In this document: positions 31,141 through 41,814 of the stretch, in pieces
Position numbering within the stretch: position 1 is the first letter of the stretch
Layout: each line of letters starts with the position of its first letter
NCBI RefSeq assembly: GCF_950295315.1
Contig: NW_026647652.1
Span: 23,895 to 87,894 of the forward strand
Source of the DNA: Erinaceus europaeus
Taxonomy: Eukaryota > Chordata > Mammalia > Eulipotyphla > Erinaceidae
Reading direction: 5' to 3'
Length of the DNA: 64,000 nt
Notes under the pieces: model-generated
What the model saw: the letters and a program-made list of their open reading frames with translations, nothing else
Databases searched by the model: none
Told to the model about the DNA's origin: nothing
Made by a program: the position numbers and the translations under genes

Positions 31141-33847
31141 GCTACGAGACAAGTTCTCAAGATCTTCCTGCACAGTCATCACCGTCCAGCTATCATCCAC
31201 ATTGGTCTCCAGCTCCCACTGATTCTGTGCTCAGAGAAACTAAGATGGAACTTTCGGAAAGCAAACTGGTGTCTGTTCAGTGATCTTACCAACAAATCTA
31301 TTCCTGCAATTCCAATTAACTCTATCCCCTCTGAAGATTCCTACAGGCGCTTCCGCCAAGCCATCTTCAAAGCAGCTTCCCAAGCCATTCCTCGTGGGAG
31401 ACGTGCTAACTATACGCCTTGTCTTGATGCTGAATGCGAGCAACTACTAAAGCACTATGATGAGTCGGGCGACCCAGATGTGGCTGACCATCTCATTGCC
31501 TCCCTGGATGCAGCATGCCAAGCCCGCTGGCAACAACTCACAGAAAGTCTGAACTTCACCCACTCAAGTAGGAAGGCCTGGAAGCTTCTTCACAGACTGG
31601 GTGCCGGTAGCCAACCCCCTCCCATCTCCCATCCTCCCGTATCTCCAAACTCAGTGGCCAGTCACCTAACTCAAGTTGGACGTGCTAAGATCGACCCAGT
31701 CTGGAAAAGAGAAATTTCCCACGAGTGATCATCCCACTTCCAGTTATTTTGTCCATCTCCAAAACTCTCTCCCTTTACACTGTCTGAACTGGAAGATGCT
31801 TTGAAGAGGGTTAAACTGGGAACAGCTGCTGGCTATGATAACATCACCCCAGAACTCATTCTTAACCTGGGTCCCGTGGCAAAGAAGTGGCTCGCTTCAT
31901 TCCTGTCCCACATCTTGGAATCTGAGTCTATGCCCAAAGTTTGGTGTCGTGCGAAGATAATAGCGGTTTTGAAACCAAAGAAAGACCCAACACTGGCTGC
32001 CAGCTATAGACCAATTTTTCTCCTCTCCCTGTGTTACAAACTCCTTGAGAGGCTGCTTCTGTCACGTATTTCTCATCTTACAGAGAAATTCCTATCACCT
32101 GCCCAAGCTGGTTTCTGCCCAGGAAGATCTACCTGCGAACAAGCCCTGGCCCTCTCAACTTACATTGAAAATGGATTCCAGAAGAATTTAAAGATGGGTG
32201 CAGGGAGTCGGGCGGTGGCGCAGTGGGTTAAGCGCACACGGCGCAGAGCGCAGGGACCGGCGTAAGGATCCCGGTTCGAGCCCCCGGCTCCCCACCTGCA
32301 GAGGAGTCGCTTCACGGGCGGTGAAGCAGGCCTGCAGGTGTCTATCTTTCTCTCCTCTCTCTCTCTCTGTCTTCCCCTCCTCTCTCCATTTCTCTCTGTC
32401 CTATCCAACAATGGCAATAATAACCGCAACGAGGCTGCAACAACTAGGGCAACAAAAAGGGGGAAAAAAGGCCTCCAGGAGTGGTGGATTCATGGTGCAG
32501 GCACCGAGCCCAGCAATAACCCTGGAGGAAAAAAAAAAAAAAGAAAAAAAAAAATAAAGATGGGTGCTGTCTTTGTTGATCTCACAGCAGCCTATGACAT
32601 GGTTTGGCACCGTGGTCTCCTAGTCAAGATGCCTGCCTCCATGGGTGGCCAACACTATATCGTTTCTTCTCCAAAACAGAAGATTCCGGGTGCATCTGGG
32701 TGACAAGTCTAGCAGGTGGAGACTTGTCTCAAGTGGCCTCCCCTAGGGCTCTGTTCTGGCTCCTACACTATTTAATATTTACATCAATGACCTCCCAGAA
32801 ACTTCTTCAAGGAAGTTCATCTACGCCGATGACATCTGCTGTGCAACTCAGGCATCAAAGTTCGACATCCTTGAGGAAACACTCACGAAAGACATGTCTC
32901 TGATATCTGATTACTGTAAAAAATGGTGACTAATCCCTAGCACTGCAAAAACGGTATCATCTGTTTTCCATCTACACCATGCCTCGGCCTCGCGTGAGCT
33001 TAATGTGCAGCTTGGCGATACGAGAATCCGGCATGAAGCCCAGCCAGTCTATCTTGGCGTTACTCTCGATCGCACTCTGTCATTTCACAAACATCTCATA
33101 AAAACTGCAGCAAAGGTGGGCGCGAGGAATAACATCATTGCAAGACTGGCCAGCTCCTCATGGGGCGCGAGCACTTCCACACTATGATCATCATCTCTGG
33201 CATTATGCTATTCCACTGCAGAATACTGTGCCCCAGTATGGTTCCGTAGCCCCCATGTCCACTTGGTCGATTCCAAATTATATTCCTCCATGAGGATAAT
33301 TTCTGGAACCATCCGTTCCACCCCGGTTCCATGGCTGCCCTTTCTTAGCAACATCGCCCTGCCAGATATTCGTCGGGATGCGGCATCATCTAAATTCATT
33401 TCCCACGTCTACGCTCGACCGGACCTGCCAATATACGTGGATATCTTCGCCCACCCTGTCCAATGCTTGACGTCTCGTCACCCAATCTGGTCCCCTATGC
33501 CTACACTGAACTTCTCTGTTCCAGTCTCTTGGAAACAGAGTTGGCAGTCAGCTGAGGTAAAGAACAAACACCTCATCACAGACCCCTGCAAGCGTCAACC
33601 TGGCTTTGACCTAGCACGTTATGATTGGGCCCTCCTCAATCGCTATCGAACAGGCCATGGCCGGTGCGCCGCTATGTTCCATCGCTGGGGAGCCAGAGAC
33701 GACCCGAACTGCCCCTGCGGCTACAGACAGACTATGACCCACATAGTCAACGACTGCCACCTCTCCAGATTCAAAGGAGGTCTCGAAACTTTACATCAGG
33801 CTCAACCTGACGCTGTTGACTGGCTACGGAAGAAGGGCAAACGCTAG
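31141..33847 (+). pseudogene. Broken LINE pol: endonuclease tail, reverse transcriptase, C-terminal Cys/His region
   Basis: This part of the polyprotein nicks target DNA and copies the RNA template at the nick. In order: endonuclease end SHHRP (31174-31188; the family usually has S-x-H-R-P); linker HSSRKAWKLLHRLGA; RT fingers AAGYDN (31825-31842); SYRPI (32002-32016); QAGFCPGRS (32104-32130); motif A DLTAAYD (32578-32598, first catalytic Asp); catalytic YADD intact (32822-32833); thumb-side PVYLGVTLDRTLSFHKHL; C-terminal LLNRYRTGHGRCAAMFHRWG with a CPCG...H...C zinc-knuckle-like pattern; end LRKKGKR at 33847. Damage is light: in-frame stops at 31726, 32744, 32927 and 33185, one frameshift between 32600 and 32730, and the SINE. 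The SINE plus duplicated target is 366 bp, so the frame is the same on both sides of it. Confidence 0.88.
32202..32554 (+). mobile_element. S1L SINE inside the LINE RT domain, 13-bp target duplication
   Basis: Young, nearly consensus copy with intact B box (GGTTCGAGCCCCCGGC), body and the extra module CCTCCAGGAGTGGTGGATTC ... AACCCTGGAGG before an A-rich tail. TAAAGATGGGTGC is repeated at 32189-32201 and 32555-32567. It lies between the RT fingers and motif A. Confidence 0.97.
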
Positions 33848-33969
33848 AAGAAGAAGATTCCACTTCAGAACTGTTCAACTCTAGATTATGGTGTGCAGGG
33901 AATTGTTTGATTTTTTTCTTGGATGGTGATGTAGGGTTGGATTTGCCAGATTGCATATTAAATCTGTAT

Positions 33970-34790
33970 TTAATATTTTAAAGAAACTATCGAACTATCT
34001 TCCAAAGTGGTGGTACTATTTCACATTCCCATCAGCTGTGTGTGAGGGTTCTGGTTTCTCTACGTCTTGAATGACATTTGCTATTACCTGACTTCTTGAT
34101 TCTAACCATTTTTGTGGTTATGAAGTATTATCTCATTGTGGTTTGGTGCACCTTCCTGATGACTAATGTTATGGAGTACCTTTTCTTTCATTTAACTGGC
34201 CAGTCAGTATTTCTCTTAGAGAAATGTCTATTCAGATTATTTACCCATAATTAGAATGGGTTACTTGTTTTGCTATGATTGAGTCGTAAAGGTTTGTCAG
34301 ACACAGGTATGATTTGCAATATTTTCTCCAATTCTTTTAGTTGTCTTTTCTTTTTAAACTTGAATGATACTTGTTTTAATGCTCATTTTTGTCTCTGCAC
34401 TTGTGATTTTGTTTAACTGGGAGGTTAATGGTTTACAGTACAGTTGTTGGTACCTGGGTACAATTTCTCATCTCACCAAGATAGGTGTGCGAAACACACT
34501 CACCCCCAGCTTAAATCCTTTTCCATCATCATGTACCAGGACCCAAAAGTTTTCATTTTCTTGAAGTTGTTCTCAGAACTAGAAAATGTGTATTATTTTA
34601 TTTTTACTTTTGGTGCTTCTCAGAAATGTGAAGAATGTATTCTACTACTAAGCTACATTTCTGATGTTGAACAAGTTTAAATTTTTGATGAAGTCTTGTG
34701 AACTGTTTCACTTTTTGGTATATGATTTTGTCTTCTTGTCTAAGAGTCTGTTACCAGATCCAAGGTCATGAAGATTTACTTGTATATCTT
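33970..34790 (-). mobile_element. Old L1 (L1M-type) ORF2 fragment with a later insertion
   Basis: ATCTTCCAAAGTGGTGGTAC, TTCACATTCCCATCAGCTGT, ATTATCTCATTGTGGTTTGG and GAGAAATGTCTATTCAGATT are reverse-strand old-L1 ORF2 phrases. About 34390-34560 (GGTTAATGGTTTACAGTACA) is a foreign piece resembling an L1 3-prime end. Confidence 0.8.
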
Positions 34791-34792
34791 CT

Positions 34793-34793
34793 C

Positions 34794-34829
<36 letters not shown>

Positions 34830-34850
34830 TTTCTTTCTTTCTTCCTTTTT
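34793..34850. repeat. (TTTC)n microsatellite
   Basis: Tetranucleotide run followed by a pyrimidine-rich degenerate SINE piece to about 35000. Confidence 0.95.
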
Positions 34851-35091
34851 TTTCTGCCTGCCTCTCTTCTTCATCTCCATCTATATCTCCTCCTCTTCCT
34901 CGTTCTCTTCCTTCTCCTCTTGGATCCAGGGTCTCAAGGATACATGATCTCACCACTTCTGCATCAATTTTTCATTCAGATAGAGATACAGAGAAAGTGA
35001 ATCTTCTTTCCTCTGTGGATTTGTGCATTAGGAAGTTTGATATAATTGGATAATGGTGACCATGTTCCTTGCTGGTCTGTTTAAGGAAGAA

Positions 35092-35242
35092 TAACGTTGG
35101 GTTGGGTTATACAAAAAACTTATGCCTGAGACTCCCAGGTTCAATCCCCAGTACACCATCATAAGCCAGAGCTGAGCAGTGCTTTGGTTTCTCTCTCTCT
35201 CTCTCAAATAAATAAATGCAATTAAAAACATAAAAAGGAAGA
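35092..35242 (+). mobile_element. S2 SINE
   Basis: GGTTGGGTTATACAAAAAAC head, CAGGTTCAATCCCCAG B box, AGCCAGAGCTGAGCAGTGCT and an AAATAAATAAATG tail. Confidence 0.85.
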
Positions 35243-36529
35243 AAGAATAAGGCTGATTTATACAATGAAGTCAAAATGACAGGCACAAAGATTTGGGTGG
35301 AATTTAAGGTCCTGATTCCAGAGGTTTGAGATCTACCTTCAAGCATCAATTTTACTATTCAGTCTTCATATGACTAACTTCTAATACTTCCCCTCCCAAC
35401 TTTTGCCCTTAGTTAGTTTGAGGTGAATTTTTGTCACCTATAACCACAAGTATTCCTGTGAGTTTAGGTAGAACTATGTGAATAGAGATTCTATTTATTT
35501 TACAGAGAAAAGTGAGGCTCAGAAAAAAATAAAATCAAGATATTAAAAAATATTAGGAACTGCTCCAGAACAAATACTCAACCTTCTTTGACTGGAGAAC
35601 TCATAGGCAGATACAGGGAGGCGTGGACAAAAAGTGTGCTAGCTTAGGGGCCTCAGTATATAAATTAAGAATAAAATAAATTCCTGTTACTGATGCTACT
35701 CTGAATGTTGATAACAAATTTTGGTATCATGTTAATTTTTTTCTCTTTTTCTTGTCAGCAAAGTCTTGGCTTTTGAGGAAAAAGGAGGAAGTCTGTTTCC
35801 ACCACAGTGCCTACTTCCCATTTTACTCTAGATCCATGGGGTTATCAGGTTTGAACTTAGTCAGAATTTTTTGTACCTTAGTGATGTAACACTGAAGAAA
35901 AATGAAAGGCTTTTCCCAAAAACTAATTTTGGAAAGATACTTTCTCATACCTAAGCACACACAAGTCTGTATTCACTTCAAGAATAAAAAAAAAAAGATT
36001 CGGAAATAATAATTCCTTGATTTGTAAGGACACATTTTATTATGCTGTCCTCAAAAAGATAAAAGAACTTAGAATATTAACAGTTTTATTTCTCTTATTT
36101 CAAGTAAGATTAAGGTAACTTAAAAAGATGAGAAAAATAGGGAGACTATAGGTAGAAAAATAGGGAGACTATAGGTTAAAAAATAGAAGAGAAATAAGAA
36201 ATGCCAGTAAGGTAGGGAATGTAGTTTTTAATGTCCATGAGATTGAATAAACCAAGTCCATAGGAGAATACAACTACATTTCGTCCTATGACCAAAAATT
36301 ATGTGCCGCTGAGTTCTTAGAAAGAGATTAATGTAATGGAAAAGGTCTTCAAGATGCCTTCAAAGAAACCCACAGATGAAATTCACAGGATTTTTTCTCA
36401 GAGCTGAGATAATCAATTTTCAAATTTCACTCATTTTTATGATTTTTTCATGTGTAATTGTCACATTAAATTTATTAACTTAATATATTTTTAACATGAA
36501 CTTCATTTGGACACCATTTATTTTATTTT
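35243..36529. other. Unique AT-rich region
   Basis: No gene or repeat family recognised. A 23-bp unit (AAAAATAGGGAGACTATAGG core) is tandemly duplicated at about 36131-36176. Confidence 0.5.
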
Positions 36530-36750
36530 ATTTCATTTTTTTGTGAAGCATGTGCTTCCTACATTCAAGATTTCACCATTCTTGGGCCACTTATTGATTC
36601 AAATATAGAGATAAACAGAGGGAGAGATGCCTCAATATTGAAGCTCCTCTCCCATTGCTGTGTCAGTACCCACATAGCACTAGAACTTGAACCTGGGCCA
36701 TGTGCATGGCAAGGCAGTGCCCTACCCAGTGAGCTATGCCTCACGTACTA
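36530..36750 (-). mobile_element. S4 SINE
   Basis: GAAGCATGTGCTTCCTACAT, GCATGGCAAGGCAGTGCCCT and ACCCAGTGAGCTATGCCTCA head. Confidence 0.7.
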
Positions 36751-36939
36751 CTTGGACTTAATTTTAAACTTAATTTCATCTTTGTAATGTATCAGTATGT
36801 AAGCTAGCTCTAGTTTTCTTTCTTTTGTTAAAAAAGATTTACTTATTACTAAAAGAGTGAGAATAAGTGCTGAGGATCCAACCCAAGTTCTCCTTGAACA
36901 CTTAGGGAGACCTTGTCTATTTACTCTTTTCAATTAGTT

Positions 36940-37082
36940 TATTTTTTAATATTTATTTATTTATTTATAACCAGGGCACTGTTCAACTCTGGCTTATGGT
37001 GGTGTGGGGGACTGAACCTGGGACCTCAGAGCTTAAGACATCAGAGTCTGTTTGCATAAACATTACAATATCCCTCCCATCC
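36940..37082 (-). mobile_element. S2 SINE
   Basis: (TTTA)n tail, ACCAGGGCACTGTTCAACTC, GGACTGAACCTGGGACC and AAACATTACAATATCCCTCC head. Confidence 0.85.
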
Positions 37083-37620
37083 AATTTACTATTTTCTACT
37101 GTTCTTTGAATCAATTTTTATAAGTATTCAAAAACTTAAAAACTCTATTGTAACGTAAATTTTTCCTGTGCTTCTAGAGATATGTGTGCTACACCCTGGG
37201 AAACACTGGTTCAGGGAAAAAGAGAGATCCAACATTTGAATACCATGATGTCACTGCATCTTCACATCTCTCTTGTGAAGTAATATTGCCATCAGAGATG
37301 AGAAACCTGAGGTTAAAGATCTTGTAAAAGCTTCCATAATAACCCAGTCTGGATGAAACTCAAGTCTCCTGATGAGAATCAAGTTCTAGCTTCTGGGTAA
37401 ATGCATAGGTGCCTTTACCAAGCTGAACTTCAGGTCTTCTTTGATGTTTTATCTCTTTGTTTCCTGCTTAATGCTTCTGAGTCTGTTTGGTCTGTAGTGA
37501 TGTCTATCTGTGGTTGTTGGAACTAAGTCTGTTAGACTGAAGGGAAGAAGTCTGTCAGGCGGGCAGTTATGTAACTTCAAAGAGGAACTTCATCAACTGT
37601 TCTGAACCACGTTGTGCCCT
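37083..37620. other. Unique DNA with a reverse MIR relic
   Basis: About 37240-37390 shows reverse MIR order (CATCTTCACATCTCTCTTGT, AGAGATGAGAAACCTGAGGT). The rest is unremarkable. Confidence 0.45.
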
Positions 37621-37845
37621 TCAGAATTTTTGGGAAGTATCTTTGTAGCTTACCAGCTTATCATAGGCAGAGCCACTTGTCCTAGGTTGGTCTTCTCTAC
37701 TGGTGGAAAGTACAGCTGGGAGATTTGGATTGGTTGAAGTTTGACTTTGGTTCATAGCAGATACTGTCACCATAAACATTTTTTTTTGGTAAGGCCTTGT
37801 ACCAAAGTGGAGCGGCACAGGATTTTGCATAACATTGGAGAGCAT
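37621..37845 (-). other. Unidentified open frame, possible coding remnant
   Basis: A 74-codon minus frame of soluble, Ser/Thr/Gln-rich composition (for example NQSQTSTNPNLPAVLSTSRE, GSAYDKLVSYKDTSQKF) not made of any repeat seen elsewhere in the window. An A-run interrupts it at about 37780, and an out-of-frame extension lies upstream. It could be part of a retropseudogene or an old exon. I do not recognise the protein. Confidence 0.2.
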
Positions 37846-37990
37846 TTTTGAGTAACCACTGGCTGTAGTTTTATGAAAAAAAAAAAAAAAAACTTGAACA
37901 GGCTCAAAAAAAAAAATTCACTCACATGAATATGAACTCTCTTCTTTCTTCCTTCCTTCCTTCCTTTCTTCCTTTCGTTCTTTCTTTCTT

Positions 37991-38459
37991 TGTTGGGAAA
38001 TTGTGCAGATGTAGTCGAACATAGGCAGGGTCCACAAACCACTATATTTCCATGCAAGTATTATTTACAGATATCCACCACATTATCCCCTCAAAGTATT
38101 GCTAATTCAGTTAAAACCATTGTACCAGTTGCTAAGGAAACTCCCACCTTCCCAACATGCCTTTTGCCTCTCTCCACCCCCTTTCCTAGCCAATCCCGTC
38201 TCAACTTACCACTTCTGGAATCCTCTTATAAAAGCCTCTCCTATTTCCGCTTTCGCTCTTTTTGCTCTTTTCTCTTCTGAGACCCAACCTGGAGAAGGGC
38301 TGGTGGGCATAGTGGGAGGCAGCCATTTTGCTAGCTCCATGTGGCCTGAACTGCTGTGCTCACACCCAATTCTGGGGCATCCATGTGAATAAAGATTTGC
38401 ATTCCTGCTCTGCCACAAGTTCCTGGTCTCTTCTCTCCCCCCCACAACGCAACCCAACA
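37991..38459 (+). mobile_element. Solo LTR of an endogenous retrovirus
   Basis: The 469-bp unit begins TGTTGGG and ends CCCAACA (perfect 7-bp terminal inverted repeat, TG...CA). It has a TATA box (TATAAAA, 38227-38233), a polyadenylation signal (AATAAA, 38388-38393) and a GT/CT-rich end. TTTCTT flanks both sides, consistent with a 6-bp duplication typical of class II (beta-like) elements, but the site lies in a TTTC/TTCC tract so this is weak. No gag, pol or env is adjacent, so it is a recombination-derived solo LTR inserted in the tail of an S2 SINE. Confidence 0.85.
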
Positions 38460-38524
38460 TTTCTTCCTTCCTTTCTTCCTTTACTCTTACTCCTCCCCTT
38501 ACTCCTCCTCTTTATCTCTCTCTT

Positions 38525-38640
38525 TTTTCTTATCACACCACTGCTCAGCTATGGTTTATGGTGGGTTAGGACTGGAATTCAATCTGGGTCATCAGAGCCT
38601 CAAGCAAGAAAGCATAACCATAATGCTATCTCCCATGCCC
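38525..38640 (-). mobile_element. S2 SINE (tail disrupted by the LTR)
   Basis: ACCACTGCTCAGCTATGGTT body and CATAACCATAATGCTATCTC head. Its pyrimidine-rich tail extends left to the LTR. Confidence 0.75.
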
Positions 38641-38844
38641 TCAACATGAATATAATTTGGGGATATCTTGAACTCTAAGTCAATGAATGTGATCTGCATT
38701 TTAATTAAGCCCTCATCATAGTATAGTTAAAAAAAATTTTAATGAGAAATGTTCCCTACTTCATTTTTCTCTTCAAGTGACTTTTCAAGTTTCTTAAAAT
38801 TTTAACAACTCTAAGAACTTAAAAATAATTTTTTAAGCTCTTAC

Positions 38845-40118
38845 CCATGAACATCTAATCTTTGACAAGGGTGCCCAGAGTATTAAATAGGGAATGGAGA
38901 GTCTCTGCAACAAATGGTGTTGGAAAAATTGGGTTGAAACCTGCAGAAAACGAAATTGAACCACTACATCTCACCACACTCAAAAGTAATTTCCAAATGG
39001 ATCAAGGACTTGAATGTGAGACCAGAAACTATCAAATGCTTAAAGAAAAATACTGGCAGCACTCTTTTCCATCTAAACTGTATATGCATCTTCAATAATA
39101 CAAATCTAAATGCAAGGAAGACTAAGTAAAAAATAAACCAGTGGGACTACAACAAATTAAAAAGCTTCTGCACAGCAAAAGAAACCACCACCCAAGCAAA
39201 GAGACCCCTTACAGAATGGGAGAAGATATTTACATACCATACATCAGTTAAGAGGCCAATAACCAAAATATATAAAGAGCTCACCAAAGTCAGCAACAAA
39301 AAAAAGTGGGAAGAGGACAGTAACAGAATATTCACTAAAGAAGAGATCCAAAAGGCCAACAAACATATGAAAAAATGCAGATAAAGACAACAATGAGATA
39401 CCATTTCACTCCTATGAGAATGTCATACATCAGAAAAGGTAGCAACAACAAATGCTAGAGAGGTTGTGGGAGCAAAGAAACCCTCCTGAACTCCTGGTGG
39501 GAAGGTCAATTGGCCCAACCCCTGTGGAGAGCAGTCTGGAGAACTTTCAGAAGGATAGAAATAGATCTACCCTATGATCCTGCTATTTCTCTCCTGGGAT
39601 ATATCCTAAAGACTCAAGCAAACCCATCCAAAAAGATGTGTGTATACTTATGTTCAGAGCAGCACAATTTGTAATAACCAAAACTTGGAAGAAACCCAGG
39701 TGTCCACCAATAGATGAGTGGCTGAGCCAGTTGTGGGATATGTATATACACAATGGAATACTACTCTGCTATTAAAAATAGTGAACTCACCTTCTTCACC
39801 CCATGTTGGATGGAGCTTGAAGGAATCATGTCAAGTGAGATAGGTCAGAAAGAGAATATGGAATGATCTCACTCACAGGCAGTTGAAAAAACAAAAAGAT
39901 CATAAGAGAAAACACTAAGCAGAACTTGAACTGGACTTGGTATATTGCACCAAAGTAAAGGACTCTGGGACATGGGGCAGTGTTCAGGTCCTGGAATATG
40001 ATAGTGGAATAGGACCCAAGTGGGAGGTTAAAGTGTTAGATGAAAAACTGAGAAATGTTACACATGTACCAACTACTATATTTTACTGTCAACTGTAAAT
40101 TTTTACTCGCCCCTAAGA
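38845..40118 (+). mobile_element. L1 LINE, 5-prime truncated, ORF2 C-terminus plus 3-prime UTR
   Basis: Starts CCCATGAACATCTAATCTTT, includes the ORF2 C-terminal phrases AAGCTTCTGCACAGCAAAAG and GAATACTACTCTGCTATTAA, and the 3-prime UTR TGGAATGATCTCACTCACAG ... TTTACTGTCAACTGTAAATT. Same 3-prime family as the copies at 8.7 and 27.6 kb; frames are broken. Confidence 0.92.
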
Positions 40119-40183
40119 AAGAAAAAACTTAAGATAGTTGTAGACCTGCATTCATTTCTTTTTTAAAAAAATTTTTTATTTAT

Positions 40184-40466
40184 GGGGAAGTTGGCGGTAG
40201 CGCAGCGGGTTAAGCTTACGTGACTCAAGGTGCGAGGACCGGCATAAGGATCCTGGTTTGAGCCCCTGGCTCCCCACCTGCAGGGGAGTCGCTTCACAGG
40301 CGGTGAAGCAGGTCTACAGGTGTCTGTCTGTCTCTCCCCCTCTCTGTCTTCCCCTTCTCTCTCCATTTCTCTCTGTCCCATCCAACAACAACGACATCAA
40401 TCATAACTACAACAATAAAACAAGGGCAACAAAAGGGAATAAATAATAAATAAATATTTAAAAATT
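40184..40466 (+). mobile_element. S1 SINE, left arm of an inverted pair
   Basis: GGCGGTAGCGCAGCGGGTTA head through ACAATAAAACAAGGGCAACA to an AAATAATAAATAAATATTT tail. Confidence 0.93.
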
Positions 40467-40725
40467 ATTTATTTATTTATTTTCCCTTTTTTGTTGCCCT
40501 TGTTGTGGTTATTGATGTTGTTGTTGAATAGGACAGAGAGAAATGGAGAGAGGAGGGGAAGACAAAGAGGGGGAGAGAAAGACAGACACTTGCAGACCTG
40601 CTTCACCACTTGTGAAGCGACTTCCCTGCAAGTGGGGAGCCAGGGGCTCAAACCGGAATCCTTACACTGGTCCTTATGCTTTGCACCACATGGACTTAAC
40701 CCGCTGCGCCACCGCGGAATCCCCA
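40467..40725 (-). mobile_element. S1 SINE, right arm of an inverted pair
   Basis: Tail-to-tail with the preceding copy: TTATTTATTTTCCCTTTTTT then body and head ACTTAACCCGCTGCGCCACC. The body lost part of the GTT-repeat segment. Confidence 0.93.
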
Positions 40726-40789
40726 TTTCTATGTATAAAATATTGCAGAACCCCCCGTGATCCTTTAACCCATAATGGCAGTACATAGA

Positions 40790-41660
40790 GGCTTTGAAAT
40801 TAATGAGTTGTAATTTGTATGAAATAAAATATATCCTTTAAAATGTATGATTTGGTGACCTGTGACAAATATATGAAAATTGAGTACCTTTTCTTTTTCT
40901 GTCATCACTGGGGTCTCACTGCTTTTGTCTGACTTTGAAAGAGAGAGAGAGAGAAGAGAGTAAAGTCCCCACAGCACCAAAACTTCTTCCAATGTGATGA
41001 GGGTCAGGTTGAAATTTGGGGTCGTGTACATGGAAAAGTAGATGGTGAACTATGTTGTCAACTCTGTAAGCCAAGTAACTTTAAAATATTTAAAATATAG
41101 AAAGTGTCCATCATCTCCAAAAATTTCTTCATACTTTTTTGTAGTCTTCCTCCTTTTCCTATCCCTAGCTCCTAGAAACTACTGATCCATTTCTGTTCCT
41201 GTATTATTGCCTTTTTCTAAGTTTGTTTGTTTGTTTATTTATTTATTGTTATCACCCAGGTTCACTGCTCTAGGTCAACTTTTTCAGATAGATAGGAAGA
41301 AAAGGCAAAGGGACAGAGAGGGGGGAGGGGAGAGGGAGAAGAGGGAAAAAGGGAGAGAGAGAAAGGAGAGAGAGAGACAGAAAGAGAGAGAGAGGGAGAG
41401 GGAGAGGAAAAGAGTAGAAAGGGAGAGGGGGAGATAGAGAGAGAACAGTTCTGAAGCTTCCTTCAGTGTGTTGAGGCCTATGCTGGAACCTGATTCATAT
41501 ACATTCCAAAGCAGGTGCACTATCCACTAACCCTTCTAGATTGTCTGAGCAGAACAATAGTGTATGGTCTTTTGTGCCCCCCAATGATGTTTTTGAGGTT
41601 CATTCATGTTTCTCAGTGTTTCACTAGTTTGGCTCTTTTTAGTGTTGAGTAAAGTAAGCC
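40790..41660 (-). mobile_element. Old L1 (L1M-type) 3-prime region, split
   Basis: 40790-41210 resembles reverse L1M 3-prime UTR (CCATCATCTCCAAAAATTTC, TCCTAGAAACTACTGATCCA). It resumes at 41545-41660 (TGATGTTTTTGAGGTTCATT). A (GA)n-rich SINE and a smaller insert at about 40895-41040 interrupt it. Confidence 0.65.
41210..41545 (-). mobile_element. S4-like SINE with expanded GA-rich body
   Basis: TTTGTTTATTTATTTATTGT tail side, a purine-only stretch (about 41300-41446, AG/GGGA variants) and CAAAGCAGGTGCACTATCCA head side. Confidence 0.6.
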
Positions 41661-41814
41661 CTCATATAATATAATTGAGTTCAATCTTGTTTTGTTTTAA
41701 GGGTGATGAGAAAAACAATCCCAATCTAAATTGGATGAAATGATGTTATTCTAAGCCTAGGAGGTGGTATGGTGGATAAGGTGTTGGATTCTCTTTTTTG
41801 TTGTTTTGTTTTTG

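Larger units (their letters stand above)
31091..33856 (+). mobile_element. Non-L1 LINE (RTE/Jockey-like, clade unresolved), 5-prime truncated, 9-bp target duplication
   Basis: ATTCCACTT occurs at 31082-31090 and again at 33857-33865, fixing both ends. The 3-prime end is a short AAG microsatellite (AAGAAGAAG, 33848-33856) directly after the stop codon, so there is almost no 3-prime UTR and no polyA, unlike L1. Without the SINE inserted at 32202-32554 the element is about 2.4 kb and starts near the end of an endonuclease domain. GC content is visibly higher than the flanks. The protein resembles non-LTR retrotransposons widespread in invertebrates and some lower vertebrates. I cannot assign the clade by eye. 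Confidence 0.9.

Noticed and set aside
32202..32300. tRNA gene calls at SINE heads with A- and B-box-like motifs
   Set aside because: The heads do not fold as full tRNAs by eye and always continue into SINE bodies with A-rich tails and target duplications.
31091..33856. Calling the LINE a BovB element
   Set aside because: The RTE-type short tail is suggestive, but I cannot match the protein to BovB by eye, and the C-terminal Cys/His region points toward other clades. Left unassigned.
36500..39000. A complete provirus around the LTR at 37991-38459
   Set aside because: No second LTR, primer-binding site context or gag/pol/env-like frame was found on either side; solo LTR only.
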